Positions 39,601 to 51,056 of a stretch of DNA of 64,000 bases are shown here, in pieces. The DNA is taken from positions 239,651 to 303,650 of the forward strand of contig WBMW01003931.1 of the NCBI GenBank assembly GCA_013396635.1, written 5' to 3'. How positions within the stretch are numbered: position 1 is the stretch's first letter; the number at the start of each line of letters is the position of its first letter. The stretch is from Penelope pileata. Its lineage: Eukaryota; Chordata; Aves; Galliformes; Cracidae. The position numbers were made by a program, and so were the translations under genes. The notes beneath the pieces are model-generated. The model was not told the DNA's origin and did not search any database. It was given only the letters and a program-made list of their open reading frames with translations.

Positions 39601-42510
39601 AGAGACCGAAAAGCCAGTGGAAAGAAGTGCAAACCATGCACCACTCAGGTAAGCACTGGAACGGCGGGGAAAGCAGACACAAAAGGCTCTCAGAAGTGGG
39701 GAGCAGGAAGGAATGGAAACGCGGGGAAGGAAGGGAGTGAAGGAAATCAGAGCAGTGAAGAGGAGCACAAAGCAGCCAAAGCCATGAAAAGCTTCATGGA
39801 AAGAGGAGGAAGAAGCATGAAAGGGAAAAAGAAGAGAGGGGAAAGGAAGGGTGAGTGCGGCAACATGAAGTCAAAGCAGGAAGAGAAAGGAGGGGTGGGA
39901 GGAGGAAAAAGAAAGAGTGGGGAAAGATGAAGAGGGAGGGAGATGGGGAAGGAAGAAAAATGGAAGAGAAAGAGGGAAGGAAGTGGGGTGGAGAGGTGGA
40001 GGGAAAAGACCTAAAAAGCTTGGCACAAAGTCAAAGCGGAGACATGAAGGCAAGGGAAGAGGAAGAAAAGGTTGGGAGGCAGGAATATAACGGGGGGGAA
40101 GACCTGAAAAGCAAAAATAGCACTCAAAATAGAAGGAAGGAAAGAAAGCAGCCAAGAAAGGGAAAAGCAGGGAAAAGAAGTGCAGTGCGCTGGAAAAAAT
40201 GACAACACATGAAAAGCACAGAAAAGCAATCAAAGCACTGAAAGCAGGAAAGAAAAAGTAAAACGGGGAAAGAACGAGCAGGGAAGGGAAACAAAGAAAG
40301 TAGAAAAAGAGGATAGATCTGAAAAGCAGCAGAAAAAAAAAAGAGAATGGAGAAGCTGGAGGGGAGGAATGGCCTGAAAAGCAGTGGAAATAAGTCAAAG
40401 TAGTAACAGGCAATGAAAGGAAAGGAAAAGGCCAAAAAAACGGTTGGAAAAGGTCACAGGAATGAAGAGACCAAATAGCAGGAAAAAGGAGGGATAAACA
40501 GGGGAAGGGAGAATAAAAGGATGTAAAAAGCTGTGGAAATCAGGAAAAGAATGAGAAGATCTCGAGATGTTACCAGATGGGAAAAGGTATCAACACAGCA
40601 AAAATAAAAGCAGGGGAAAGAAAGAAACAGCAAAGGGAAGATCAGAAGAGCATGTAAGGAAGTCAAAGCAGTGACAACCAGGGAAAAGAAGGGAAGAGAT
40701 GAGACATGAAAAGCATTGAAAAGAAACCCGGGCAGTTACCAGCAGGGAAAAGTCAATGGAGGGAACAGTGGGGAACAGAGAGGTGAAAGCAGGGAGTGCC
40801 CAAAGGGGCTGACACACAGCCACAAGCAGACAAGCAAGGAAAGCAGAGAAGGGAGAAGGAAAAAGACCTGAAAAGCAGGGAGAAGTGAAAGCAGTGCAAT
40901 GCAGGAAAAGCTGGGAGAAGTCACGCCAGTGAAAAGCAGGAAAAAGAGTCCAGGTAATGAGAGTCGGGGGCAAGAGTGGGGGGAGAGGAGGGGTGCAGTA
41001 ACAGATGAATAGTGGGGAACAGAAGTCAAAACAGTGACTGGAATGGAAAAGAAGCAAAGGGAAAAAAAGATCTGAAAGGCAGTGAAATGGCAGTCAAAGT
41101 GTGCGTGGGGAGCGGATCAAAACAGCGGTGAGACTGGAAAGGGAGAGAGGAAGGGAAACAAAGAGATAAATTCCATGAAAAGCAGTGAAAAGACAAGGAA
41201 AAGGCAGGAGAAAGATAAGAAGGGAGAAGCAGGGAAAAGATAAGAAAAGCAGTTGAAAGAAAAGCAGTGACAGGCAAGGAAGGAGGGTGAAAGAGGAGAC
41301 CTGAAAAGCAGAGAAGGTGCCAGAAAAGCCCAAAGCAGTGAAAAGCAATGGGAAGAAAAAAAGGGAAAAGGTGAAAGGAGGGAATAAAACAATGACAAGA
41401 AGTCCAGGCAGTGGAAAACGGGGAACAGAGGGGAAGCATCCCCAATAGCATGGGAGAGAAGAGGGAGTGGGAGAGAAGAGGTGGAAATCAAAGCAAGTGG
41501 GAAAAGTCCAAGAAACAAAAAAAAAAGAGGATAAAGCACCAAAAGAAGGTGAGAAACAAACAAACAAAAGACCTGCAAAGCCTCAGAGGAATTCAAAGCA
41601 GGGAAAAGTGAGGGGGGGATGGAAAAACGGGCAAAGGGAAAAGCAGTGTGTATGTGTACGTGGGGGGAATAGACCTGAAAGGCATTTGAAACAAAGACGG
41701 AGAGGAAACGGGAAGGGAGAGATCCGAAAAGCATTGAAATGAGGATGTGAAAGCAAAGAAAACACCTGAAAAGCACTGAAAAGAAAGGGGGGGAAGAGAA
41801 GGGAAAGAGACAGGAAGCACTGAAAGGGGAAAGGAACTAAAAAACATTGGAAAGAAGGGAAAAGCAGTGAAGTTAAAGGGGGAAAAGAAAGTGAGAGAAA
41901 GCAAGGAAAACATCAGCAGGAGAGACAGGCAGTGAGAACAAGTCAGAATAGTGAAAAGTAATGAAGAGAAAAAGGAAACAACCTGAAAGGCTGAGAAAAG
42001 AATGGAAAACTCAAAACAAAGGGGAAAAGCCAAAGCGGAGAGAGAATGGAAAGCAACAAAAAGAAGAGAAGGAGAGGAACCCGAAAAACTGGAGAGGAAG
42101 TCAAAAGAGCAGAGAGCAGGGGGTGGGGACCTGAAGAGCACTGGAAACAAATGGGGCAGGTGGAGCAAGGGGAATGGGGAAAGCACAGCAGGAAAAAATG
42201 TGGGAAAGGCAGTAAAAGTAGAGAAGACGAGCATGGAGAACACAGGAAAAGCAGAGAAAAGATAGGAAGAAAGAGATGAGGAAAGGAAATAGTGAAGAGG
42301 GAAAAAAAAGAATACAGGAAAAGTAAGAGGAGCAGCAAGGAAAACGCAGAAAAAGGGGGGGAAAAGCATAGCAAAAAATAAAAGCTGAAGGATGGGAAGA
42401 GGGAAAAATAAAAGGGAGGAGGGCAGGAAAATAGGGAAGAGGATGGGAGTGAAGAGGGGAGAAAGAAGGGGGATGGGTGGGGAGGAAGGAGAGGAAGCAC
42501 AGGCCATGCA
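39601..42510. repeat. purine-rich minisatellite, unit about 50-55 bp
   Basis: About 2.9 kb in which roughly 80-90 percent of + strand bases are A or G in the lines I counted. A core word, GACCTGAAAAGCA with variants, recurs at about 40,101, 40,316, 40,371, 40,703, 40,865, 41,069, 41,298, 41,570, 41,672, 41,721, 41,763, 41,981, 42,079 and 42,129. Most spacings are near 50-55 bases or multiples of it. A second word, AAGTCAAAGCAGTGAC, often follows the core, and GCAGGGAAAAG often follows that. The array is therefore a very degenerate tandem repeat. Overlapping - strand frames of up to 304 codons are rich in Phe, Ser, Leu and Pro because the pyrimidine strand seldom spells a stop codon. Confidence 0.85.
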
Positions 42511-45461
42511 ATGCTTTTGTTTCTGAAGAGGGAAATTAAACAGCTTCTACTGAAAACAAGAAAGGTTTTAAAATTACTTCAGTCACAATGAGTATGCTTA
42601 ATAATTTGAAATAATTCCAACAAAAAGTTCTCATTTTCCCCATGAGCAAGCTCTGAACGTGACACCTCTGATTTTCAAAGCTCAGAGTCCTGAGAGATTC
42701 CTGGATTTGTCTGCTTAGGTCAGCGAGGCCACATCAGGACACAAACCTCCCCACTGCCGCTATTTCAGGGCAACTTCAACTTGCACCTTTGATTTCAACT
42801 CTAAAAGTTTCTACTTCTTGCATTTTTCATTTAGAAATGTCTCGTCACAAACACACACAACAGTATTAGCTCAGCGTCCTGAGGTTACTGATGCGACATG
42901 GGCCACACAGAGGAGAGAAGTTATTCCAGTACAGAATAAATTCATGCCTGATAATTTTCCCGGAAGAAATGCTAACTTAGTGCACAAAAAGGTGATAAAA
43001 TTACTTCACAAACATTTCATACAGCCTGGAGACCAATCCAGGTGGAAATAAAAACGCCGGAGTGCTATGGTGCGTCGGAGCAAGGAGAATCCCACAGGTA
43101 CCGAAGGGGGCTCACCCTGGACTGGGGAAGGCAAGAAGTGGGAGTGAAGCTTTTGACCACTTAATTCCCTCAGCTTATTCTTGACTCTGGGAGCTCTGAA
43201 CAGCGTTTTCTTTGGGTGCGAATATGAGAGGGTTTGTTGCACTGGGAACGCAGAACAGCTCAGGACGCGCTCCATTCAGGACCAGCCTTTCCTCCTGCCT
43301 GTAAAAAGTGATCATCATCACCCCTGCAGTCTCAAAAAGATTAACCCCATCTATCAGCTGTTGGTGTTTTATGCAGGGAAGCATACTATGCTGAACAAGC
43401 TACGGGTTGGCAGGAAAACCTCCAGGAGAGAGGCACCGACGCGCTGCAGGAGGTGGTGTGGAAGGAACCTTTTCTAGTGGCGAGCAGGAAGAGAGATCCT
43501 AAGGACGACAGCCTGGGTGGAGAGGTTTTCTGCAATCAGTTGCTTGAGGACAAACTCACTCAGTTCTCATTTTCTCATTCATCCTTTTCCAATCACGAGC
43601 CCATTCATTACCTTTTGATAGTCAGCAGCTGTCACAACAACCTCCTCCTCTCCCACCGCTCATGGGCAGACCTACAGGAGGTGCATTTGGTTCTTACTTG
43701 CTCCTGTCTAACCCACGCTACTCTTGTTCTTATTGCTCAGAACCACATGGAATAACCATAAGGTGAAAACCGAAGAATTTCTTAAAATCCTCAGAATTTT
43801 GCCAGAGATTCATAAACTAACCTCAGACAGATTTATCTCTTAACCTCTCTCTTGAAGAGTTTTAGACTTCTAACACAAAAACTGGATGTGAGGGGCAGCC
43901 TTTTTAACTCTTTTCTCATCCTTTAGTTAACTTTTTAGGACTCATCTGTGGATTGCCTGGAAAATTAAGTCCATTTGCTTTATATACACACTACAGAAAG
44001 TTGGCTCAGCATTAGCAAAGCCAGAACTTCTTTTAAAACATCCAAAAAGAAAGCTACGAAGCCAGGTCTTCAAAACTATGTTCCTTCTGTACCACTGCTT
44101 TAGGCAATAAGCACTGGCTGACACTATGCAGGAAAATTATCAGGAAAATGTGACACAGATGTGTTAAGACAACAAGTGCGTCCTACAGTCAAACATAGCA
44201 ACTTTCAACACCTTTAACATTTAAAAAATAAAACAAAACAACAAAAAACATTGAATTAAAATGCTGGTATCTGTACTGCTGATATCTGTACACACCCTAA
44301 GCAGTAATGCATACATAACATACATAATTTAAAAAAATCAAAAATGAAGCAATCCTTTAGACTCAAATTTTGTTTTCTAGAAGGAGCAATTGATGAATAG
44401 TTTTATTCCACAAGCAAAACTGTGCCTTCCCAGAAACTTTCACCACGGGCTCCAAAAGGGGACTGCAGCAACGAAGAATCCAAATGGCTGATGTACTCAA
44501 GAGAACATGGTACCCATTATAGAAAGCATTCATACTGGAGACCAACGTGTTTCTGAGAGGCTGCAGCACTGCCTGGCAGCACACACGACAGTTCCGTGAG
44601 ATTTGCCCGTTTGCATGCAACACAATGATAACATTTTTGCTCTTTGTTAACTGAGCAGCTTTAAATTAAGCTTCTGATCTAAGATGCAGTGTTCTAGAAA
44701 ATATAATGCCCTTGTAACTGAAACACATGCCGAGAGTTCGTGACAAATGTGTTCCAGGACACTGGAGTTAGCAGCAGCAGGAAGCAGAAATTCCTGTCAA
44801 AGCTGTTCCTGTGACACACTCAGAGCTGGACGCTGCCCTACTTACCGGAGATGAGAAGTGCCTCTTGTGAAGATGTGCAGGAAAGAGAAAAGAAGATTCC
44901 AGTGTGCTACACAAGAAGTTTAATCGCATTGCCTTGTTCACCTAAAGCCACAGTACATTCTACTGTCCCAATAGCATGACCTATGTGTGGGTTTCTCCAA
45001 ACTGGCTCTACTGGAATTCAGGCCAACTTGCCCCAGGATGCATCTGCTCTTTAGGGTTCAGAATTTCCTTTAGAAAGCCAAATTGTTCAATGCACTCTTC
45101 CTGAAAAGACTTACGACATTTTTACAGGAATGGTAAATTCTGTCTTATCAGTTGTACTATTAGCCCTAAGTCTATGAAAAAAAAAAAAAGGTGTATACTT
45201 TTGTTAGACCAAAAACACGAGGGCTCTTTTCTTTGCATGCTAGTTTCATATTTGAGGTTTGCAGCTTTTCACTGTGACAGTTTATCACTATCCAGTTGTG
45301 ATGCTTTGCACTGCTCCTCACTGAGGAAAAATTGCTTGTCCTGAAAGAGAAGAGGTCCTGCCTTTGGAACGAGGATCTAAGCTGGATCCACAATAAAACA
45401 CCTTTAGGACATAAAAACAAACACTAATAGATCTTTTGCCCTTCCCGCTCCACGGCAACAC

Positions 45462-45482
45462 TTTTTTTTTTTTTTTTTTTTT
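45462..45482. repeat. poly(T) run, 21 bases
   Basis: An uninterrupted thymine homopolymer in intergenic sequence. No retroelement body is attached that I can recognise. Confidence 0.95.
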
Positions 45483-46651
45483 AAAGGATGTCTTTGGTCA
45501 GCCTCACTTGTACTCTCACCCCGCTAAACACACCTTCAAGTTTTAACAGAGAATTGCTCTACAGTTTAATAGAGAAACGTCCCACAGTTCTAGAACTCTT
45601 TAAATTCTAACGTGGTCTGCTGCTTTTAAGGTTTTCAGCCCATTTTGAATGTATACATCTCAGCTTTAGCTAGCAAATAAATGAAAATATTGCCAGATGC
45701 CTACATGCTGACAACCTACTCTTTTCCATTACTGCTGCTTCTGCTGATCTGTTCTGTCCAATGTATCCTCATTTGCTCTGCTGTCAAAAAACAAAATTTC
45801 CTTCTTCCATCTAGTGTTCCTTAATCGCAACAAACTCATCTCATCTTTCATTTCTGCTCTCTCGCAAACGTGCAACTTAACTACAGTCTGGATTCAAATC
45901 TACCTTGAAATAAAAGAACACCTCATTTGAGACTTTTCTTGCTTTAATTACTGGAATCTAACCTTTTGTGAAAAAAGTATTTTCCATTCAAAGTGGAAGT
46001 GTTAATCTTCACTGAACATGGCCATGAAGTTCATGGCCATTTAGGTTCCCTCACATGCTTTCCTAGGACCAGAACCACATAAAATATAGTTTCAGTCTCA
46101 CTTTCAATTTAGGTCTGCACCATTCCACTCTAGCTTAGGGTGCTTCTCTCCCCTCCCTATGTTGTTGTAGATCTTGTTTAGACATTCTTCCACAGAACAA
46201 CCTTCAGTTCCAACCCTTAGCTTCTTCTTAATCAAATCCCTGCTGAAGACTCACTTCACGAACTCTGAATATTGACTGATGTGATTAAATTCCCTGCCGT
46301 TCAGCTGAGGAGCCTCAGGTGCACCATTTTAACGACCACCTTTGTCTGGCTCATGAAGTACATCACATCCTCATCTCATCCAGGTTCTCAAGGATAGTCA
46401 CAGCGACTGTCTTGTGATTGAACTCTGCGATGCTCTGTAACATCTAGCGTAAAACATGATGAACAACAGAAACTGCGTATCCTCTCAGGTCTAGGCAGAT
46501 CATATATATTTGATAAGGCTAACATGGAGAACTGTTGAAATAAAAACAAGGCATCTCAATCAATAGGAAACAAATAGTTAAGCTACCACTGTGAGGTGGA
46601 GAAATAAATCCCAATTTCAAACTTTTCAACAAGAGGTTGCTTCTAAAGAAT

Positions 46652-46653
<2 letters not shown>

Positions 46654-46685
<32 letters not shown>
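46654..46685. repeat. poly(A) run, 32 bases
   Basis: An uninterrupted adenine homopolymer, the longest fully sequenced one in the window. There is no recognisable SINE, LINE or processed-gene body immediately upstream. Confidence 0.95.
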
Positions 46686-46687
<2 letters not shown>

Positions 46688-47829
46688 CAGGGACATATAA
46701 CAGGAAACTACAGTTTGGCAAGGCATCTTTCTTTGCTTGACAGCCATAAAACACAGCACAATTCTAATATCCAGTCTTCTAAATAAAAATATATCACTTG
46801 CCACAGTCATGCTGCATCACATACAAACTATCCTCAGGAGATCAACACTCAGCAATAACTCTACTTTGCAGTCAGTTACTCGTGCCATTTTGACTGGAAA
46901 GATACTTCCATACCAGTCAGAAGTTCCACACAACAATCTTATTGAAATATATTTCATCTGTAAATCAACACAGAATGCATTAAAAATCCTGTGTCATAAG
47001 CTTATCGATCTAGATTATTTCCTCATTAAAAAAGGGGATGTCTCTGATGGGTTTTGACAGGAATTATCTCGGAAGGCATTTAAGATTTCTCATTTATCAA
47101 GCATAAAATATAAGCTTATTGATGGTTTTAATAAAAATGATGGTAGAATGAAAAACAATGAATACAAGTCACATCTATAGGTGAATCCAACCCTTCCATA
47201 AACCAGTCCCATTCAGTCATCATTATACTTACAGGATGGAAGACTACATCCTGGAAAAGCAGCAGTTCTGAAAAGGACTTAGGAATCATGATGGATAATC
47301 ATCTAAATTTACAATCTTTTAATGCAAATAACTGAGACTGAAAGATTTAAAAATGCGATCCTTGGAGGTATAAACAAACAAGCAGAGATATAAACTGAAA
47401 GGTTCAAGAATGTACCTGCACATACTACACGCACACAGCAACACCGAAATTACTACCAGGATGCTGTATGCAGTTCTCATGTCCACGCTTTAGAATGGAT
47501 TTTAAAACATCTGAAATTTCAGAAGAGCCGTAAAAGCTTTACAGTTAGAGATTTAAGGAACTCCATCTACATAGGTTATTAAAGTTAACATATTTTTATG
47601 TGAATAAAGTGTAAGAGTTTAAAACTAGAGCAGTTATTAGTTATTCTAATAGGCAGCTAGCTAAGTGGTGGCCAGCAGCTGTAACTAAACAGTTCTGAAA
47701 CCAGAGGAGGACTAAGAGTATGGAAAATGAACTAGCTGTATCACTCAAGACATGGAGAAATCCTCACACTTGAAGAACCTATATGAAAACTGGCTATTTT
47801 TTTTTCTTTTTTTCTTTTTTTTAGAAGTA

Positions 47830-47965
47830 TGTTCTACTGCACCCAAAAGATATAGGCTTCATGATGCAGAAATAACTAGGTTGAATCCTAGGGATGAATG
47901 GCATGCCAGTCAGATTATTTCATTACCATGGTCACTTCTGGCCTTAGAATCAGCTAGTCTTGTAT
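47830..47965 (+). repeat. old CR1-like 3' end (reptile-type)
   Basis: The segment contains TCATGATGCAGAAATAACTAG, then GGTTGAATCCTAGGG, and ends near CCATGGTCACTTCTGGCCTTA. The last phrase resembles the ATGGTCCCTTCTGGCCTTAAA ending of CR1 elements common in turtles and crocodilians rather than young avian CR1. The copy is diverged and lacks a body. The assignment rests on that 3' phrase. Confidence 0.55.
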
Positions 47966-48099
47966 TAGGTAGAAAGCTGCAGTGCATATAAGAACATTCA
48001 AACTAACAGATGATAATATAAACAACTCAAACTACAAATACAGTCAAACAGAATCAAGCAGAGCTGTGTTCATACATCAATGATTTGTATACCTTGCTG

Positions 48100-51056
48100 T
48101 TTCAATTAAAAACTCAAAATTATCCATTACGCCTCCAACTTTTACTTTCATATTTTTAAGTCTGTTTCAATGTATCTGATATTTACATACTATAGTATAA
48201 TCATACCTACCATACCATGGCTTGGAGTAGGTTAATTGCATAGGAAGATTTACTATGTTTACATTTTTTTTTCTTAAATTACTCTTTTTTCAAAAAGCAC
48301 AGTAAAGAGTCTGAGGACAAATTATTCAACTGTTTATCATACATAAGACTGCATGACTATAATACAAAGGGCTTGTCTTTTTCATTTAACGTTACAATAT
48401 ACACAGCAAGTCCGGACTAGATCTTACAATCTGAACACAGGTATTTAACCTTTTCCATGCTGTTTATGTTTACAATGCACAGAAGTCCTGTAACCAAACT
48501 GTGTAGTAAAGCACACAAAACTGGACTGTAACATAACACAGTATGCAGAAGCACTGGATTTTGTGGTTTCTTCTTTACGTAGATTGTTTTGAATTGCTTC
48601 ATTTTTTTGGCGCTCGCTAAGGTGTGGCAACCCACGTACACAAAAAATACCCAGATTTCATATTACCCTTATATTCCTAGACAGCAGTAAGTACTGGATT
48701 CCTTTTTATATTGCTGAACTCAGCATCCTGTTTTTAAGGTGACAGCCTTCCAAATCCTGTAAACTTCTCTGAATCACTGAGTTTAAGAAAATAAAGAAGA
48801 AAAAAAAAAAAAAGGAAAAAAAAAAAACACTTTCATCCACAGGGTTGACATGTCAATACAAAAGAAGGATGGATCACTTGATAAAAATGTTGTGATTTAC
48901 CAAAAAAAAAAAAAAAAAGGTTTCCGTTCCCATTTACATGGTTGTCAGCTGCTGTGTTGCCACTGCAAGTACAAAAAAGTCCACCTTATAGTCTGAAAAA
49001 AATTAATTAGCCACATGGAACTGACCAGTATGAACTCTGAATTTTCTGCTGAATTAACTTTTAGAAGGGCTTACTGGCAGAGGTAGATCACTGCTTCTGT
49101 AATATATAACGGGCAAACAGTGTTAATCTGGGATGGGCACTCACTGAATTACCCTTCTTCTTTCCGATGTTTTTCACTGAGCTTTTACTTTTAATAAAAA
49201 TAAATCTCTGACTGGGCCCATAAATTTTGCAACTGCCAAGCTGACTGTGTTATATTAAGGCAGCGTTACCCAAAAATTAGGCACCTGTTAAATACAGCCT
49301 GCTAACCTCAGGTCTCATGTGAGTGTTTTGCTTTACTCAGACTATTATTTTGGACCTGTTCATGCAATCAAGGTCTTGCCTTCAAGTTTACAATTATGTT
49401 AATAAGGAATACAAGAATCAACTGCTGGTTTCATAGCTTCTGGATCTAGTGTCCCTTTTACCTTCAGAAGCCTGAACACATTTATAATGTAACAGATGTT
49501 ATAGTCTTGAAGTAGATGTCGATCTATTATGTTCAGTACACAGATTGCTGTAAATGTATTGGCTATGAATTCAACAACAGTTCCAGTTTTGTTTAAGCAA
49601 TAGTACAGCCATAATTTTCAACTGACATTTAAAAATGGTCTAGTTACACCTTGTGTCAAAGTGCAGAACTGCTACATTATTGGTTACAGACATCTATGTG
49701 CTATAAAAACAGCTTTGGTACAATAAATTATCAAAAAAGAAAATAAATTTTTGTAAAATTCACAGCATAATTGTGAGGCAAAAAAGCAGTCACATAAAAT
49801 TCTGCATTTTTAAAAATGTTCAGGATGAACAGAAGACGTCTTTGTGCAGAAGTAATGGTGGAGAAACCACGTGCCAAGAAAAAGCAAAAGAAAAAAGTAA
49901 AAAGCAGGAAGGGACACAGTTGTAGCTATTTCCATCAAACGCAAACCACTACTCCTGTGACCTTCAACCAATAAGGAAGTCAACTTTATGACACACGCAA
50001 AGTGACCTTGCAATACCTTACAATAAGTGGGTCACAAAAGTCTATTTTAAAAGAAAGGCCTCTTGAATTACCCATTCTCTGTGTTTTCAGCATTAAGGAC
50101 TGTCTGCAAAAGCATGTCCAAAAGTGATTGCATCTGAAATGGTAGGCTCTTCTAACTTAAGAGTCCAAATCCATAAGGCCAAAGGTTATCCCAAAGACCA
50201 CCACTTAGACCTCCCCACGACTGGCCAGGACCGACCCGTTGATTGCTTCTCAGTGCACCTTAGTTATGAAACCAGTCATATTTCAATACTAACTGACTGC
50301 GGTCTCCAAAATATGAGACACACAGAATCCCATTACAATTGCTGCTTTGATCCTCAGTAGATTCAGATAAGGAGAGTTCTGATCACCGCCACTTATCATG
50401 CTTAATGTGCCTTACAAACTCCATTACAACCGTCCCTTTTTACAACTGAAGAATATATATTTGTGTAATCTGAAGGTCCCTCTTTCTTACAGTACTGCAT
50501 TTCTGTGCCCAAGTTTGTTTGGGGAACTAAAAAAAATATATATATATTACTCACTCCCCTCCCACCCATAAACTTCAAAGGGCCTTTTTGTAAATCATGT
50601 GCAATGCCATTAAAAAGAAACTAGTTTGCAACTACAGCTAACATTTGAACAATAACCCCTGTTGAATGAGACCAAAAAAAANNNNNNNNNNNNNNNNNNN
50701 NNNNNNNNNNNNNNNNNNNNNNNNNNNNNNNNNNNNNNNNNNNNNNNNNNAAAAAAAAAAAAACCAAGCTATGACTAAGTTGTGGCAAGTTAATGGGGGA
50801 AGCAAAAGGTGAACACGACTAAGCTATCCGTTAAGGTGGGTCCGGACATGGCTCTTAAAAAAAAAAAAAAAGAAAAAAAGAAAAAACTTCATTGTCCCTT
50901 TGCAATCTTTTCAAGTCTAAAAAAATAGTCAGCTTTGCCCTCCTGTAGCGGTTCAGTGAGTTTATCTCCTTCTGATTCAAGCAGCTTTGCACTTTGTTTT
51001 TGGAAAAACACCACTTCTATAAAAACACACAAGAAACAAACTTAGTTTCAGTTTAG
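48100..51056 (-). other. DYRK1A: DYRK1A 3' UTR (distal end approximate)
   Basis: The - strand 3' UTR begins right after the TGA stop at 51,057-51,059. In the next few kilobases I did not find a clear AATAAA on the - strand. The variant ATTAAA occurs at 49,190-49,195 and other variants farther on, so the cleavage site is unresolved. The lower coordinate is set from the roughly 3-kb length I remember for the human UTR and is a guess. The region is T-rich on the transcript strand, carries several long A runs on the + strand (48.80-48.83 and 48.90-48.92 kb) and contains a 69-base assembly gap. Confidence 0.5.
50682..50750. other. assembly gap (69 N) in DYRK1A 3' UTR
   Basis: Sixty-nine undetermined bases are bounded on both sides by adenine runs. 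The gap falls about 300 bases past the DYRK1A stop, so the proximal 3' UTR sequence is incomplete here. Confidence 0.99.

Larger units (their letters stand above)
42511..47829. other. intergenic, no gene recognised
   Basis: This is AT-rich single-copy sequence between the purine-rich array and the DYRK1A 3' side. Frames are short and show no known motif. Visible details are a 21-base T run, a 32-base A run and an 11-bp perfect inverted repeat at 46,018-46,040. The far end may include transcript sequence if DYRK1A uses a distal poly(A) site. Confidence 0.55.

Noticed and set aside
38985..39644. 219-codon - strand Phe/Ser-rich frame
   Set aside because: Mostly the pyrimidine strand of repeat block 1; it has the same compositional explanation as the larger array.
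39556..39930. 124-codon + strand Lys/Gly/Glu-rich frame
   Set aside because: Same repeat, read on the purine strand; only A and G codons, with no domain or conserved start context.
41593..42507. 304-codon - strand frame as a protein gene
   Set aside because: It lies wholly in the purine/pyrimidine repeat; low complexity and absence of stops follow from composition.
39131..42510. CRISPR-like repeat array
   Set aside because: Vertebrate DNA; units are degenerate, without uniform repeats or unique spacers.
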